Source of the DNA: a virus
DNA: 46,966 bases
Virus record (IMG/VR): IMGVR_UViG_3300036820_000027
Coordinates: 1 to 46,966 of that record
Direction: 5' to 3' (one strand)
Part shown: piece after piece, positions 22,406 to 32,600 of the stretch
Layout of the letters: the number at the start of each line of letters is the position of its first letter
Numbering within the stretch: the stretch's first letter is position 1
Position numbers and translations under genes: made by a program
Notes under the pieces: model-generated
What the model was told of the DNA's origin: nothing
Database searches by the model: none
What the model saw: the letters and a program-made list of their open reading frames with translations, nothing else

Positions 22406-24796
22406 CTAATTTGGCGTGCATACAATGCTCACCGTTCCCCCACTGGCCGTTGTTGCCACATGAGTGATCGTTACCGAATTCGTGCCCACGGCAGAGACGT
22501 ATCCGACTACCGTAGAAGCCGCCGCTGTCGCGTTCGTTGGAGAGAACGCGCAATGCGAAGAGGCTGTAGCTCCAGTCACCGTGAAGGCGTCTGAGGTTCC
22601 TGTTGTGTAGGTACCGCTGCCAGAGACGGCAATTTGGCTGGTGGTAACGTTGGCTCCGAATGACGGGCCGTCTACCCACTGCAGAGAAGCGTTGCATGTT
22701 GAAAAAGCTCTTTGGCCCGCAACCGGATTGGTCAACCATTCCGTAAGGCTTTCAGCAGGGCAAGAAGTTCCGGCAGTTGGAAGACTGGAGACTCGTTTTG
22801 CGTCGAAACCGTAATCCCAAGTCTGGACTTGCAGCCAGTTGACCGTAGCCGAAGCCGCTGCGGGACAGCCTGAAGTTGTCAGACAAACCGGGGCCGGAGT
22901 AACGATAATTCCGGGGCCAGTCAAGCCCGAACACCCGGAATAAGCCGAGTTCATCGCTACGCAAGTGACTTGTACAGTCGAGGTTCCTGTGCCCCCAGAA
23001 CCGGAGCTTGGAATGGCAAGCCAGTCGCCGATATGGACGCTCCCTGTCGGACCAGCCGGAATAAAAGCGGGAGTAAAATTAGTGATATTGGCGTTTGATC
23101 CATTGAGGACAAGAGTCCCTGTGGCAGTCACTTGTTCTGCCGATCCAAGAGACCCTCTTCCATCAGCAGGGCTGATTACAACCGTAATCGGACCCCCGGA
23201 AGTTGTGAAGTCAGTTTGCTTGTTGACTAACCAATCTCCGGCCTGCCGAAGAACTGTGTTGGCGGAACGCGAGGCTTTGGGGATTACATCGAGCAGCCAA
23301 TCTTCAAGACCGATCCCCTGAAATGCTTTGGGGCTCGCTCCAAAGGACCATAACGCTCCTTGTGCTTCAGAATCCGAACCGTATTCCTGTTGAGTCGTTC
23401 TGTTTTTGTAGAGCGCACTCATATCGATAACGTAGTTGCGGCCAAGAAACACTACCCCCACGTTTCCCGAATTTGTGCTGACAATCGGATGCGGATCGGT
23501 GAGATTGCCCGCCACATTGTAATTCTTGATGTTGATGATCGGCTGAATTGTAGCGGGGCTGACTTGATCGTTATTGAAAAAGAACCTGCCTTGATCGTTG
23601 TTTCCTGAAATGACTGTGGGAAGATTTTCCTCGATGCGCGCGGTGTCCACTTCAAACAATTGTCCCGGCCCGCAGGAATCGCAGAACAACTCACCCGCGC
23701 CATAATTGTTGGGCCGGATCGGGCTTCCGCTGCAAGACCCGACATAACCCTGCGTACAGAGGTACGTAGACACTGCTGTAGAAACATTGTTGTCCATCGT
23801 GTAATCGCGGAGCACAATAGGAAAGCCATCGGCAGTACTCGTGGACCAGAATTTCAGAAAGTACCCACCAAGAGCGTCTGTCCTGAAGTGAGTAAAGTAT
23901 CCATTCAGAATCTCACCAGGCGTGATCTGACTTCCCATCGTGATGCCGTCGCCATAGAAGTTCTGAATCTGGAAATTATCCAGAATCGCGCGCTCGTCTA
24001 TGATCTCCTGATTGGTAGTCGTCAGGTTCATAAAGTTCTGCGCCATGGTCGTAATGGTCGAACCGGGATTCACTCCCTCAAAGTGCATGTTCTCGAAACC
24101 GCCCGCAGACAGTCCCGGCCACTGCACCAGATAAGTGTTCGTTCCACCAGCACCGTTGTAGAAAATATGGCTCGATCCAGGGAACGCTCCACGCCAGAAG
24201 ACCTGAGAATTGTAGGTATTTGGGATTACCTCTTCATGCATCCGGTAATTGCCAGTAGGCCATATGGACGGAAGACAGCTTTGCACGCTGCTGAAGGTCG
24301 AACATGACCCGGGCAAGACTCCGTTCGAGTAAAGAGCGGATGCGTCAGCTACGCCGGCATTGTCCGCGCCATAATCTCTGACATTTGCTGCTCCAGTGCG
24401 CGTGGACTGCCCGTTCCGCTGGTTATCGACCATAGGATTGGCCTGGACTGGAGACCCGACTCCAGCGTTCGTGCAGTTATAGGGAATTGTGTCCGTACCT
24501 GAATAATTTTGCTCGATCAGGACCGACCCGCCGAAAGTGCATGCTTCGGTGTATGCAGTCAGGATTCCATTGTTTCCTGTATTCAGGATCGATGCTGACC
24601 ATACCGTGTTGAGGTTGGGTGCCGTCAGCGAGTGGCGCGACGGAGTTATCGTGATGCTGGAGTCAGCCTGAAGCGACGAGGCTGACGAATTGGCGAACTG
24701 CACCGCAAAGGCCGGGGGAGCGGGCGTTACCTGCGTCCAACGGATTTGCTGTGCTGCGCACGGCAAACAAAATAGAAAAATGAGAAGCTTTGTCAT
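22406..24796 (-). CDS. Exported tailspike with pectate-lyase-like fold (796 aa)
   Basis: ATG at 24796, overlapping the upstream stop as TGATG; a start at 24940 would overlap the adaptor gene. MTKLLIFLFCLPCAAQ is a signal peptide. Near residue 140 there is NVRDYGADNAGVADASALY, the entry motif of Pectate_lyase_3 tailspikes. Long Asn/Gly-rich beta-helix sequence and a Cys-containing C-terminal Ig-like region (SHCAFSP...VSIVCTPN) follow. It probably recognises or cleaves host surface polysaccharide. Confidence 0.75.
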   Translation of the reverse strand: MTKLLIFLFCLPCAAQQIRWTQVTPAPPAFAVQFANSSASSLQADSSITITPSRHSLTAPNLNTVWSASILNTGNNGILTAYTEACTFGGSVLIEQNYSGTDTIPYNCTNAGVGSPVQANPMVDNQRNGQSTRTGAANVRDYGADNAGVADASALYSNGVLPGSCSTFSSVQSCLPSIWPTGNYRMHEEVIPNTYNSQVFWRGAFPGSSHIFYNGAGGTNTYLVQWPGLSAGGFENMHFEGVNPGSTITTMAQNFMNLTTTNQEIIDERAILDNFQIQNFYGDGITMGSQITPGEILNGYFTHFRTDALGGYFLKFWSTSTADGFPIVLRDYTMDNNVSTAVSTYLCTQGYVGSCSGSPIRPNNYGAGELFCDSCGPGQLFEVDTARIEENLPTVISGNNDQGRFFFNNDQVSPATIQPIINIKNYNVAGNLTDPHPIVSTNSGNVGVVFLGRNYVIDMSALYKNRTTQQEYGSDSEAQGALWSFGASPKAFQGIGLEDWLLDVIPKASRSANTVLRQAGDWLVNKQTDFTTSGGPITVVISPADGRGSLGSAEQVTATGTLVLNGSNANITNFTPAFIPAGPTGSVHIGDWLAIPSSGSGGTGTSTVQVTCVAMNSAYSGCSGLTGPGIIVTPAPVCLTTSGCPAAASATVNWLQVQTWDYGFDAKRVSSLPTAGTSCPAESLTEWLTNPVAGQRAFSTCNASLQWVDGPSFGANVTTSQIAVSGSGTYTTGTSDAFTVTGATASSHCAFSPTNATAAASTVVGYVSAVGTNSVTITHVATTASGGTVSIVCTPN

Positions 24797-25350
24797 CAAT
24801 AAAACCCCTGTACGTACACAACGTCTGCTGGAGTGCTCCCAGAAGAGGGTTGCGGAGCGTTGGCGTATGTGATAGTCAAAGTTCCAGAAACCCAGGAGAC
24901 TGTGTAGCCCACCCCTACAACAAGAGGGAAATTCAGCCACACGATGACCTGAACCGGATTCTGCGGAACGGCAAACGTGAACACGGTGTTGCTGCCGTTG
25001 ATCGGGCCTGACGGCGTTCCAGAAAATGCCGTCAGGCCCGCTGAACCGCCGCCGGAATTGCTCGGGGCCTGATCTTTCAGAACGACTGGATTCTCCCCGA
25101 ATAGCGGATGCCAGATGACCACCGTATAAAGAGTAGTGTCGTCCATATAGGCATCACTATGCCCGAACCCGTCCGTCAAAACAGGTTGAATTATGGGCGT
25201 ATCGCCGGTGAGGTCTGTATACACCGTCGCCAGGGGAGAAGGCGGATTTACATTGGTGGTCGCTGGTTGCATGCACCAATAGACCTGCGCTCCAGACAAA
25301 GCTCTCCCCAGAGCATCCGACACCCACCGATCATCTCTAGCAATCGCCAT
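24796..25350 (-). CDS. Tail-fibre adaptor / fibre N-terminal module (184 aa)
   Basis: ATG at 25350. The N-terminal half (VSDALGRALSGAQVYWCMQP, PLATVYTDLTGDTPI, QPVLTDGFGHSDAYM, LYTVVIWH) is the anchor module typical of phage fibre bases. The C-terminal half (GSNTVFTFAVPQNPVQVIVW, GYTVSWVSGTLTITYANAP) is a short beta module often repeated in fibres. It has no signal peptide, unlike the next five proteins, and probably links the fibres to the tail. Confidence 0.75.
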   Translation of the reverse strand: MAIARDDRWVSDALGRALSGAQVYWCMQPATTNVNPPSPLATVYTDLTGDTPIIQPVLTDGFGHSDAYMDDTTLYTVVIWHPLFGENPVVLKDQAPSNSGGGSAGLTAFSGTPSGPINGSNTVFTFAVPQNPVQVIVWLNFPLVVGVGYTVSWVSGTLTITYANAPQPSSGSTPADVVYVQGFY

Positions 25351-25352
25351 GG

Positions 25353-26039
25353 TTATCCGATCTTTGCAATGATGCTGGGACTGGTTCCCCCCGTGACGCT
25401 CGACACGTTGATCCGGTACACATATCCTCGCTGCAGAGTCACTTGGTTCAGCGGTCCGGCTGTCTGGACCCCGCCCGCAACAGTGGCAATCCCCGTCCCG
25501 TCTACGTTCGTGTATTCGGCGTCAATGTCTCTGATAGCTGCCTGCAAATGGACCGTCGCTGTCGTTGGAAGGCTTGGAAAAGTCACTGAGACCGGCACGG
25601 TAAACTGGCTGTCTCCCTGCGGAGCTTGAATCGCCACCGGTTGGGAAGAGCTGTTGACAAGCGCCTCAGAGGTCTCGCCAGGTTCGGTAAGGAAAGCTCC
25701 CGCATCAGCCGTTGCGCTCTGATTCGATCCCGTGAGGGCATAAGAGATCGTTCCCGCTCCGGTAGACCCAGTGATGTTTACCGCCGTGATGATGGCGCGC
25801 TTCACATTGAAAAGGCCGGTCTGCTGAGAGGTCGCCCAGATCGTAATCAGGTCTCCAACAAGAGGCAGAGGCCCGGTCGTAATCGTGACCGTGACCGTCG
25901 CAACGTTGGTCGCTATGGCGGTCTGCGTGACGTAGCCTTTGGTGTTGCCCTGAAGCATGTTGAGACCGCCGAACATATAGGCAGGTACGCCCTTCTGTAG
26001 CAGTTGCGGTCTCAGTGACGGTGAATTGTAGGCTGGCAT
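25353..26039 (-). CDS. Beta-rich virion protein (228 aa)
   Basis: ATG at 26039 with AAGGAGC upstream. Thr/Val-rich strands (TNVATVTVTITTGPLPLVGD, TVPVSVTFPSLPTTATVHL) suggest an Ig-like or jelly-roll fold. It resembles the protein of 33564-34445 in style (short N-terminal polar part, long TVTxT strands), which may mean a common structural role such as a head or tail decoration. No signal peptide. Exact function unknown. Confidence 0.65.
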   Translation of the reverse strand: MPAYNSPSLRPQLLQKGVPAYMFGGLNMLQGNTKGYVTQTAIATNVATVTVTITTGPLPLVGDLITIWATSQQTGLFNVKRAIITAVNITGSTGAGTISYALTGSNQSATADAGAFLTEPGETSEALVNSSSQPVAIQAPQGDSQFTVPVSVTFPSLPTTATVHLQAAIRDIDAEYTNVDGTGIATVAGGVQTAGPLNQVTLQRGYVYRINVSSVTGGTSPSIIAKIG

Positions 26040-26048
26040 CTTAGCTCC

Positions 26049-27008
26049 TTATTGACCCATGACTGCGTGTGTTGCGTGTCCAAAAATCCCGGTTCTGCGA
26101 AGTGCTTCTTCCCCAACTGCGGCCCCGCCCAGCAAAAGACCTCCCCTCAATTTCGAGGCCCTTGCATATTCCCGGAGTGCGTCGGTATAACGATCTCCCT
26201 GCCCGATGGACGATGCTGCATCGGTCAAATCTGAATTGAGTGCGCTTCTCACATTTCCCGCTTGCCGCAGCATTGTGGGTTTCAGTCCACGGCCCATCAA
26301 GGTCTGCAAAGGCTTTTGCCGCGTCAGATCGCTGACGTTACTGTAGAAATCCCGCCCTTCGGGAAAGAGAAATTGATCCTGCACGCCCTTGGTTGCGGGA
26401 CTCATCATATCTGTCATGCGGTTGGAAAGTTTGGTCATCGGCTTGGCCGCTTTGCCTCCTGCCGCGGTCAATTCTTCCCATCGTTGAAGTGCTGGCATCG
26501 TATTTCTCGGCACTACCGGAACGTCTTTCGCGGCGTTGGCAATATCTCCAAGAATTGCTCCTGCGCGCGAACGGCTGGGGATCATGGTGTCGAGTGCTTC
26601 CGCTTCCGGTCCGGCCATAACCATTGCGGGAATTTGCGCAGCCTGAAGGGTTCCGCCAAACATATCCTTGGTTCCGGTCAAAGGATGGCCTTGTCCTGCC
26701 TCAGCAAAGCCTTTCACCATGCGAAGAGGTCCAAGCACAGGGCTTCCCATTTGATCTGCGGTTTCAGGCGAGACGCCCGATTCAAGACCCGCGAAACCCT
26801 TGTCTCCACGGCCCTGCATAAGACCTAAACCGCGTCCGAGAATCGTTCTTGACCCTCCACCCCTTAGATCGTTTTCGGCGTCTTCAAACCAGTTTGGCTG
26901 GCGCGCGCTCATAGTCCCGGGAGAGCTGGTGGTTTCCGCGGGAGGCGCAGTGCTCCACCCCGGCGGTAGCGTGGACCAGCCATTCGGCAATGAAGCAGGA
27001 GGACTCAT
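26049..27008 (-). CDS. Putative internal virion / DNA-ejection protein (319 aa)
   Basis: ATG at 27008 overlaps the upstream stop (ATGA). The sequence is Gly/Ala/Met-rich with Pro/Trp at the N terminus, then helical segments (SRAGAILGDIANAAKD, LRGGLLLGGAAVGEEALRRTG) near the C terminus that may insert in membranes. With the next two genes it forms a group of three Ala/Gly-rich proteins, as in the ejection-protein clusters of P22- and T7-like podoviruses. The assignment rests on composition and position. Confidence 0.55.
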   Translation of the reverse strand: MSPPASLPNGWSTLPPGWSTAPPAETTSSPGTMSARQPNWFEDAENDLRGGGSRTILGRGLGLMQGRGDKGFAGLESGVSPETADQMGSPVLGPLRMVKGFAEAGQGHPLTGTKDMFGGTLQAAQIPAMVMAGPEAEALDTMIPSRSRAGAILGDIANAAKDVPVVPRNTMPALQRWEELTAAGGKAAKPMTKLSNRMTDMMSPATKGVQDQFLFPEGRDFYSNVSDLTRQKPLQTLMGRGLKPTMLRQAGNVRSALNSDLTDAASSIGQGDRYTDALREYARASKLRGGLLLGGAAVGEEALRRTGIFGHATHAVMGQ

Positions 27009-28366
27009 TTTTTCACCGCCTCATAATTGGAAGGGTCCGACCGCGATCCTGTTCCCTTATATCTGTGCGCCACGCCCTTATCGTCATAAACCGTGTCCGC
27101 AGGATTACCGCCCCCCTGCGTCTGGTCAGGACGCCCCTGCTGCTCCATCGACTGCAACCATGGGATCATGGTTTGAATCGTTGCCTTCAAGTTCTCCGGG
27201 GTCTGCTTTGGCGCGTTGATGGCGTTGTCGAACTCTTCACGCAGATTTTCCGGTAACCTCCCTTGCGCATGAGCCAAAGCTACCGCACTCGACATCATCA
27301 GCAAATCCGAGCGCAGAGCAGCAAAGTCTGGATTATCCATGCCGGTTTTTCCCTGCATGAAATCATTCCATCGCCCCATGACTGGACCGAGTTGTGTCGC
27401 GTTCGCATCGATCCTTTGCAATACTTCTGGGGCCATCTCGACCACAACCTGGGCGCGCCCTGCTGCCGTGCGCTGCTGAGAGGTTGGGGTGTTAACCGTG
27501 TTTACCCCTGCGGCGGTTTGCGATCCAGGCGCTACGGTAGAACCCGGACGCACATCCTGTGCCGTATATCCCCCTTGCTGATTTGGCGAAAATACCAATG
27601 CTTGCGGAGCTCTCTGGGTGTCCGTCGTATAAGCTCTTTCCGCGTCGGCAACCGTTGAACCTTTGTGGGTATTCATGTACTCGTCGATGTACTGCTGTTC
27701 CGGGGAATCAGGTCTGGGCTGCTTCAATTGCTGCACGCCCTCAATCCCTCCCAACCGCATCGCGCCGGTTTTTTCGTCGTATTCAATTGGCTGTCCGTTC
27801 GGGCCAAGCATTCCCGGAATAGCCTTCCAGGAAGGCGCGGTGCGCGCTTGCGTTTCAGAATCTAGATTTCTACCCTGCGCGCTTTGCAATCCCTCTTCGC
27901 TCTCGGTCCTTCCCGGCATCTCTGCGGTTTCTTCTTGCGTCTTGCCAGCGGTGGCTTGGGCATTGCCAGCTTGGGCGTTTTCCAGACCCTCCTTGGATTG
28001 TTCCCCCATCAAGTCCTGAAGGCTTTTCTGCAACCCCATCTCTTCCCAGTTGCGTCTGTTTTCTCCCCCGGTCGCTACATTCAAACCGTGGAGTATCTTG
28101 CCAAAAACTCCGGGATGATTCGTCGGCGAACCGTAAGGGTTTTCGTCCTTTTGGTAATCTTTAGCAAGTTTGCCGCTCAAATGCTCCTCAGCGCCCTCCA
28201 ACGGCGCAAAAGGCGTCGTCTGAGATGCCGTTCCTCTCACTTTAGGCGTGGGGCCGGGCAATGTCGGCTGATCTCCGCCAAGCGCAGAAGGATCGAAGCC
28301 CAGCATCGGAGGAGGAGTCAACGGCGGCAGACTATCTTGAATCTTCGCAAATGGAGAGACGACCAT
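27005..28366 (-). CDS. Putative internal virion protein (453 aa)
   Basis: ATG at 28366 overlaps the upstream TAA (TAATG). It begins Pro-rich (SLPPLTPPPMLGFDPS), then becomes Gln/Glu/Ala-rich and probably coiled (KSLQDLMGEQSKEGLENAQ), ending in a helical region (VVEMAPEVLQRIDANATQ, LRSDLLMMSSAVALAHAQG). It fits an ejection or internal-core protein next to its two neighbours. No clear homologue is recognised. Confidence 0.6.
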   Translation of the reverse strand: MVVSPFAKIQDSLPPLTPPPMLGFDPSALGGDQPTLPGPTPKVRGTASQTTPFAPLEGAEEHLSGKLAKDYQKDENPYGSPTNHPGVFGKILHGLNVATGGENRRNWEEMGLQKSLQDLMGEQSKEGLENAQAGNAQATAGKTQEETAEMPGRTESEEGLQSAQGRNLDSETQARTAPSWKAIPGMLGPNGQPIEYDEKTGAMRLGGIEGVQQLKQPRPDSPEQQYIDEYMNTHKGSTVADAERAYTTDTQRAPQALVFSPNQQGGYTAQDVRPGSTVAPGSQTAAGVNTVNTPTSQQRTAAGRAQVVVEMAPEVLQRIDANATQLGPVMGRWNDFMQGKTGMDNPDFAALRSDLLMMSSAVALAHAQGRLPENLREEFDNAINAPKQTPENLKATIQTMIPWLQSMEQQGRPDQTQGGGNPADTVYDDKGVAHRYKGTGSRSDPSNYEAVKK

Positions 28367-28965
28367 TACTGTTTAGCAAACCCCCCAAAGCCCGGGATTC
28401 CAAATCCCCCAGCTAACTTTGCGGCTTGTCCAGCAAGCCCCATGGCATTACTCAACCCAGACATCCACGGTGCCGGAGCAGCATCGGCGGCAAGTTCTGT
28501 CTTAATATCCCCCGATTCCTGCCCCATGGCATCCAGCATCCCGCTGGTATCGCTCTTGTACATCCCCCCGAGACCGGAAGCGCCTTCCTGCGTCTGCTCT
28601 TGCTTCAACCCGGCATTGCGGCCTGCGATGCCTTCACTGGCATCCGCTGCGGCTGCTGTGCGGTTTCTTGAAGCTGCATCCAAAGCCGCCTGATAAGAAC
28701 CGGTGTTATGAGAAGCTGCGGCTCTCTGCATGGCCTGTCCCGTAAGACCTGACGTAGCTCCTCCAGCTCCACCCTCCGCAGCAGCGGTCATGGCAGACAA
28801 ATCCTGTTGGCCGTAGCCTTGAGGGTGGAGCATTTCTTCTGTCAGAAATGGAGTAAGGGATGACCCGATGCCTTGGGCTTCGTTGCCCAGCATCCCGGCA
28901 GTGTTGAAAGCCTGATTGTATGTCCGTCCGGCTTGACCGGCGGCTGGGTTAGAAAAAAGTCCCAC
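28366..28965 (-). CDS. Putative internal virion protein, Ala/Gly-rich (199 aa)
   Basis: GTG at 28965 follows GGAGG by five bases. The sequence is low-complexity Ala/Gly/Gln/Met helix (TAAAEGGAGGATSGLTGQAM, QAALDAASRNRTAAAADA) with a hydrophobic C terminus (AMGLAGQAAKLAGGFGIPGF). Such proteins in podoviruses are often ejected with DNA. It is the first of the three-gene ejection-like group in transcription order. Confidence 0.6.
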   Translation of the reverse strand: MGLFSNPAAGQAGRTYNQAFNTAGMLGNEAQGIGSSLTPFLTEEMLHPQGYGQQDLSAMTAAAEGGAGGATSGLTGQAMQRAAASHNTGSYQAALDAASRNRTAAAADASEGIAGRNAGLKQEQTQEGASGLGGMYKSDTSGMLDAMGQESGDIKTELAADAAPAPWMSGLSNAMGLAGQAAKLAGGFGIPGFGGFAKQ

Positions 28966-29065
28966 TGAGCCTCCGTCGCATGGCGTCCGCGACTACGGAC
29001 TGTCTCAGCAGGGCTCAAAGCGCCGCTTGCCTTGGGGTTACGTTACAAACATACACCAAACAGAA

Positions 29066-29626
29066 TTAACTCGAAAGCCTAATCGGGTGCCGGCCGAATC
29101 CCTGCCCTCCTTGACTTCCATTTCCAGAAGCAGTACCAGAGCCGGTCGAGGGAAGTAAATCCAACTCCGTCGAACCAGCTAAAGTCACCGCCGCGCCGTT
29201 ATTGAACACTGTTCTGGCGGAAGGCTTTGACCCGGCATATTGACTGTAAGAGCGAAAGTAATAGCTGATCTGGTTACCTGAACCGTCTTTTGTCGGAAGG
29301 GAAAAAGGTGGCGGGGTTCGGCTTGTCCCATGGTGATAAACAATGGGCTGGCGAAAACTCGGGTCGTTGGGGCTGATTTCGGTGAAGTAGTTTATGCCCC
29401 TGTTTATCCTGGCGTTGTCCGTAACCGAAACATGGACGATCTCCCCCGCTGCAGCCACGGAGAGCCCTGACGGGGCTTGTGGGGCCGCTACGGTGCCCGT
29501 AGGAGAGACGGCAGCGTTCTGCGCGGTCCTCTCGATGGATTTGGCAATGTACTGCCGCAAATACTGTCCGAGCTTGGGATTCTCATTCTCGATTTGCGAA
29601 AGAAGATCGTTGCCGGGAAGACTCAT
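29066..29626 (-). CDS. Virion/tail protein (186 aa)
   Basis: ATG at 29626 overlaps the stop of the 1313-residue tail gene (ATGA) and has GGAGG about eight bases upstream. The N-terminal helix (LLSQIENENPKLGQYLRQYI) is followed by a beta-rich Ig-like part (GEIVHVSVTDNARINRGINY, QPIVYHHGTSRTP, SYYFRSYSQYAG). It may be a small tail or baseplate-like component. A gap of 100 bases follows without a gene. Confidence 0.65.
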   Translation of the reverse strand: MSLPGNDLLSQIENENPKLGQYLRQYIAKSIERTAQNAAVSPTGTVAAPQAPSGLSVAAAGEIVHVSVTDNARINRGINYFTEISPNDPSFRQPIVYHHGTSRTPPPFSLPTKDGSGNQISYYFRSYSQYAGSKPSARTVFNNGAAVTLAGSTELDLLPSTGSGTASGNGSQGGQGFGRHPIRLSS

Positions 29627-32600
29627 GCGCCCGTCCTCCCCCTGAACTGATTCCAAACTTCCTTTTCTCCGAAGGGCACCAGGTTAGCCAGAGAAAATCC
29701 CCCCAGACCGTCATTCTGACGAAATTCCAGAAAGGTTCTCGTAGCTGCAAAGTTCAAAGCAGTCTCAGCATCGTCATTGAATGGTTGTCCGGGTGTAAAC
29801 CCTCCGGGCAGCGTCCATGAATTCACTGGAGGGGTTCCTGGCCCTGGCAGCCTGTTGGCGTAAAGATTCAACTGGATGTTTCCAGCCGACTCAAGACTTG
29901 CCGTCATGTATCCCCATCTCACGCGGTTTTTCCCAAGTTGCGGCATTTGGGTGCGCTTTCCCAACTCAGGCAGTCCGGCGGTCGTGTAGAGAGAATCAAT
30001 AGCCAGCCCGTCATCCGTCGTTGCCTCGGGATCGAGGTAGTAAATCTTCGAGGTTCCCCTTCCGTTGCAGATGTAGAACTCAAAGTCTTCTGCCGTTTGA
30101 ACGAAGTTGGCATACGGCGAAGGAATTTGCCAGATCGACCATTTCCTTCGCATGTCAATCGCGTTCAACGTTCCAAACATGGTCGTGTGCATCTGGGGGT
30201 ATTGTTTTAATTCTTCTCCAGAATCCAGACCCTTGAAGTCGCACATCAAAATGACGTTTGGACTGGTAGGGTCTGCATTGACCGGCGCATTGGGCAGCCA
30301 GAAGTTTGGCGTAGACATGGGGACACCGACATAAATTCGCCTCTCATCTAAATCCACTTTGACCCAGATAGACTGAGCAGATTTCCAGTTGACGGCGTCC
30401 CACACCTGATAGATTTCCTGCGTGATCTTTCCCGGCTGGCCTCCGACAAAAAGGTATAATCCGTTGCGCGAAGCTCCCAGAAACCATTGCTCTCCCAGAT
30501 CGAAAGCTAACGGCCCTATCGCTCCCCCTGAACGTTGCGCGACTTCCGGCTCATCCCATTGTGCCGGTTCCAGATCAGAACCCTTCTGAAGAGAATAAAG
30601 ACTTGACCCCGGAGTTTTTCCAGCCCAAGCCTTCAGTCCGTAAAACGTATCGTAGAGCACCATCGCCCCATTGACTGGCTGTTGATTCTCAGAAGCAAAC
30701 CCCACCGTCCCCGTAACAGCATCTACCTGCTCGGGAAGTCCAGCGTAAGAACCGAAGACCGTAGTCGTGAGAATTGGAATTTCGGTTGGCACCACGTCGA
30801 ATCGGTCAAGCAAAATATCTGCGTTGACGCCCAAGTTCGATGCGTACACCTGAAGGACTGCGCTCGAAGGCACCGTTGTCAATTGGTTGACCAGCAGGGT
30901 TCCTTCATAAATTTGCAGGTTTGTTGTCATGCTCGCCAGAGGCAAGGTATAGGAACCGAGTACCACTCCGGCACTCACCAGCGCAATCGCGAGATCTCCC
31001 GATTGAATGCCGGAAGGGTTCGAGACCGTAACGCGCACAGAGTACGTCGTGTTGGGTTCAATGACCGGCTCAAGTTCCCAATCCTGATATGCCGTCTGCT
31101 GAATCAGTCCGGCCTGCGTCAAAGTGCTTCCAGAAGTGTTTTTGATGTAGTACGAGTTTCCAAATTTTGGACTCGGAATGACTGATCCATAAATGTCAGG
31201 CGTAGACCATCCAGGCGGTTTTCCAGAGGAAGGTCCGCCGTCAAAACTCAGGTTCACGAAATTCTGTACTTTGTTGACGCACAGCCCAAACCACTGCCTT
31301 CCGCCATAAGCAATCGTCCATCCCGGATCGCCGATTTCGATGTTTTGGAAGAGATTGTAACCATATCGATCGATGGCTTCTGCTTCGTCGAGAATCTGCC
31401 CGGTAAAGAACAGATTGACGCTGGTGGTCATGTTGTCATTGATAACCGTGGACGTAGCGGTATAGAGCTGATTGGCTGAATAGAAATTAACCGGAGTCGG
31501 CAAAACAAAGAAGTTTCCGCCCGGGACTCCATTTTGCCCCGCTTCGGTGATTGAAATGTACCTTCCTACAACATCTTCAGGCCCGAGAAGAACTCCAGAC
31601 ACCTGCAAGCCTGTCGTATTTTCCGGCACCGTGAACGTCACTGGCGGAGCGGGAAAGCTCCACAATCCATTTCGCGTGATGAATCCGCAGGTTCCCTGAT
31701 ACGTTCCTGGATCAATGAAAAGCCCCGAAGAGTTATAAACCAAATCCCCGCCAGTGCCGGTTCCGTAGATTGGATCGGTGACAGTTCCCACAAGACCCGG
31801 ACCGGGATCGATGAGAAATACAGTGCCCGCGGTAGTCGCTAGTCCGTCCTCAGCCTCAAAGCCAAAATCTGGAACAGGAACAAAGATGGTAAACGATCCA
31901 GTGGACCCTCCAGTGGCTGTTTGAATCACCGCATTGGTAACATTCAACGCCCCCCCGGCATTGAGGGTGTTTGTGATCGTAACCAACTCTCCCACTGCTG
32001 GAGGCGGGGAGGCGTTGGTAGATGAATAATTAAGTGTCGCAATGCCGGAGGCGACTTGAGAACCCGTGATCGCCATCTGCGATACGTTGGGAGCCTGTAC
32101 AATCCTCCACGCCGCGTTCCACGGAGTCAAGGAATTTCCCGTGATGGTGATCTGATTTCCCGGAAGAGCATTAGGAACCGGGGTTGAAGTCGTGACGGTC
32201 GCCACCGTCTGCTGGTAGTTTCCCGGCGTCCCCTGACGGTTAAACCCGAAACCCACTTCGCCTATCGAATAGGTGAAGTAGTACCAATTCTGTCCAGATT
32301 CATTGACTGGCTGTCCTTGCCCAACCGAAGTCACCTGCCACACGCCATTTCCATCGGTGAAGAGCAGGTTTGTCAGGTAGACGTATACCGGGTAAAGACC
32401 TTGCGTAAACGCATTGGTCAGGGTCGTATCTTCAGTCTGCGAATAGTAGATCGTAACCACATTGCCCGGGGTCGTGGTTCCCGGTCCGGTACTCCAAAGC
32501 TGTTCGATAAATTGCGTAGAAGAAATTGGATATTGCGTGATGTTCACTATCGGATATTGCGTCGATGACGCTTGGAGGGGAGTGAATGTCGGAGCTTGTC

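Noticed and set aside
22394-22739. N-terminal extension of the fibre gene upstream of the signal peptide
   Set aside because: It overlaps the neighbouring tailspike gene and the sequence is Arg/Cys/His-rich; the ATG at 22394 has a ribosome-binding site.
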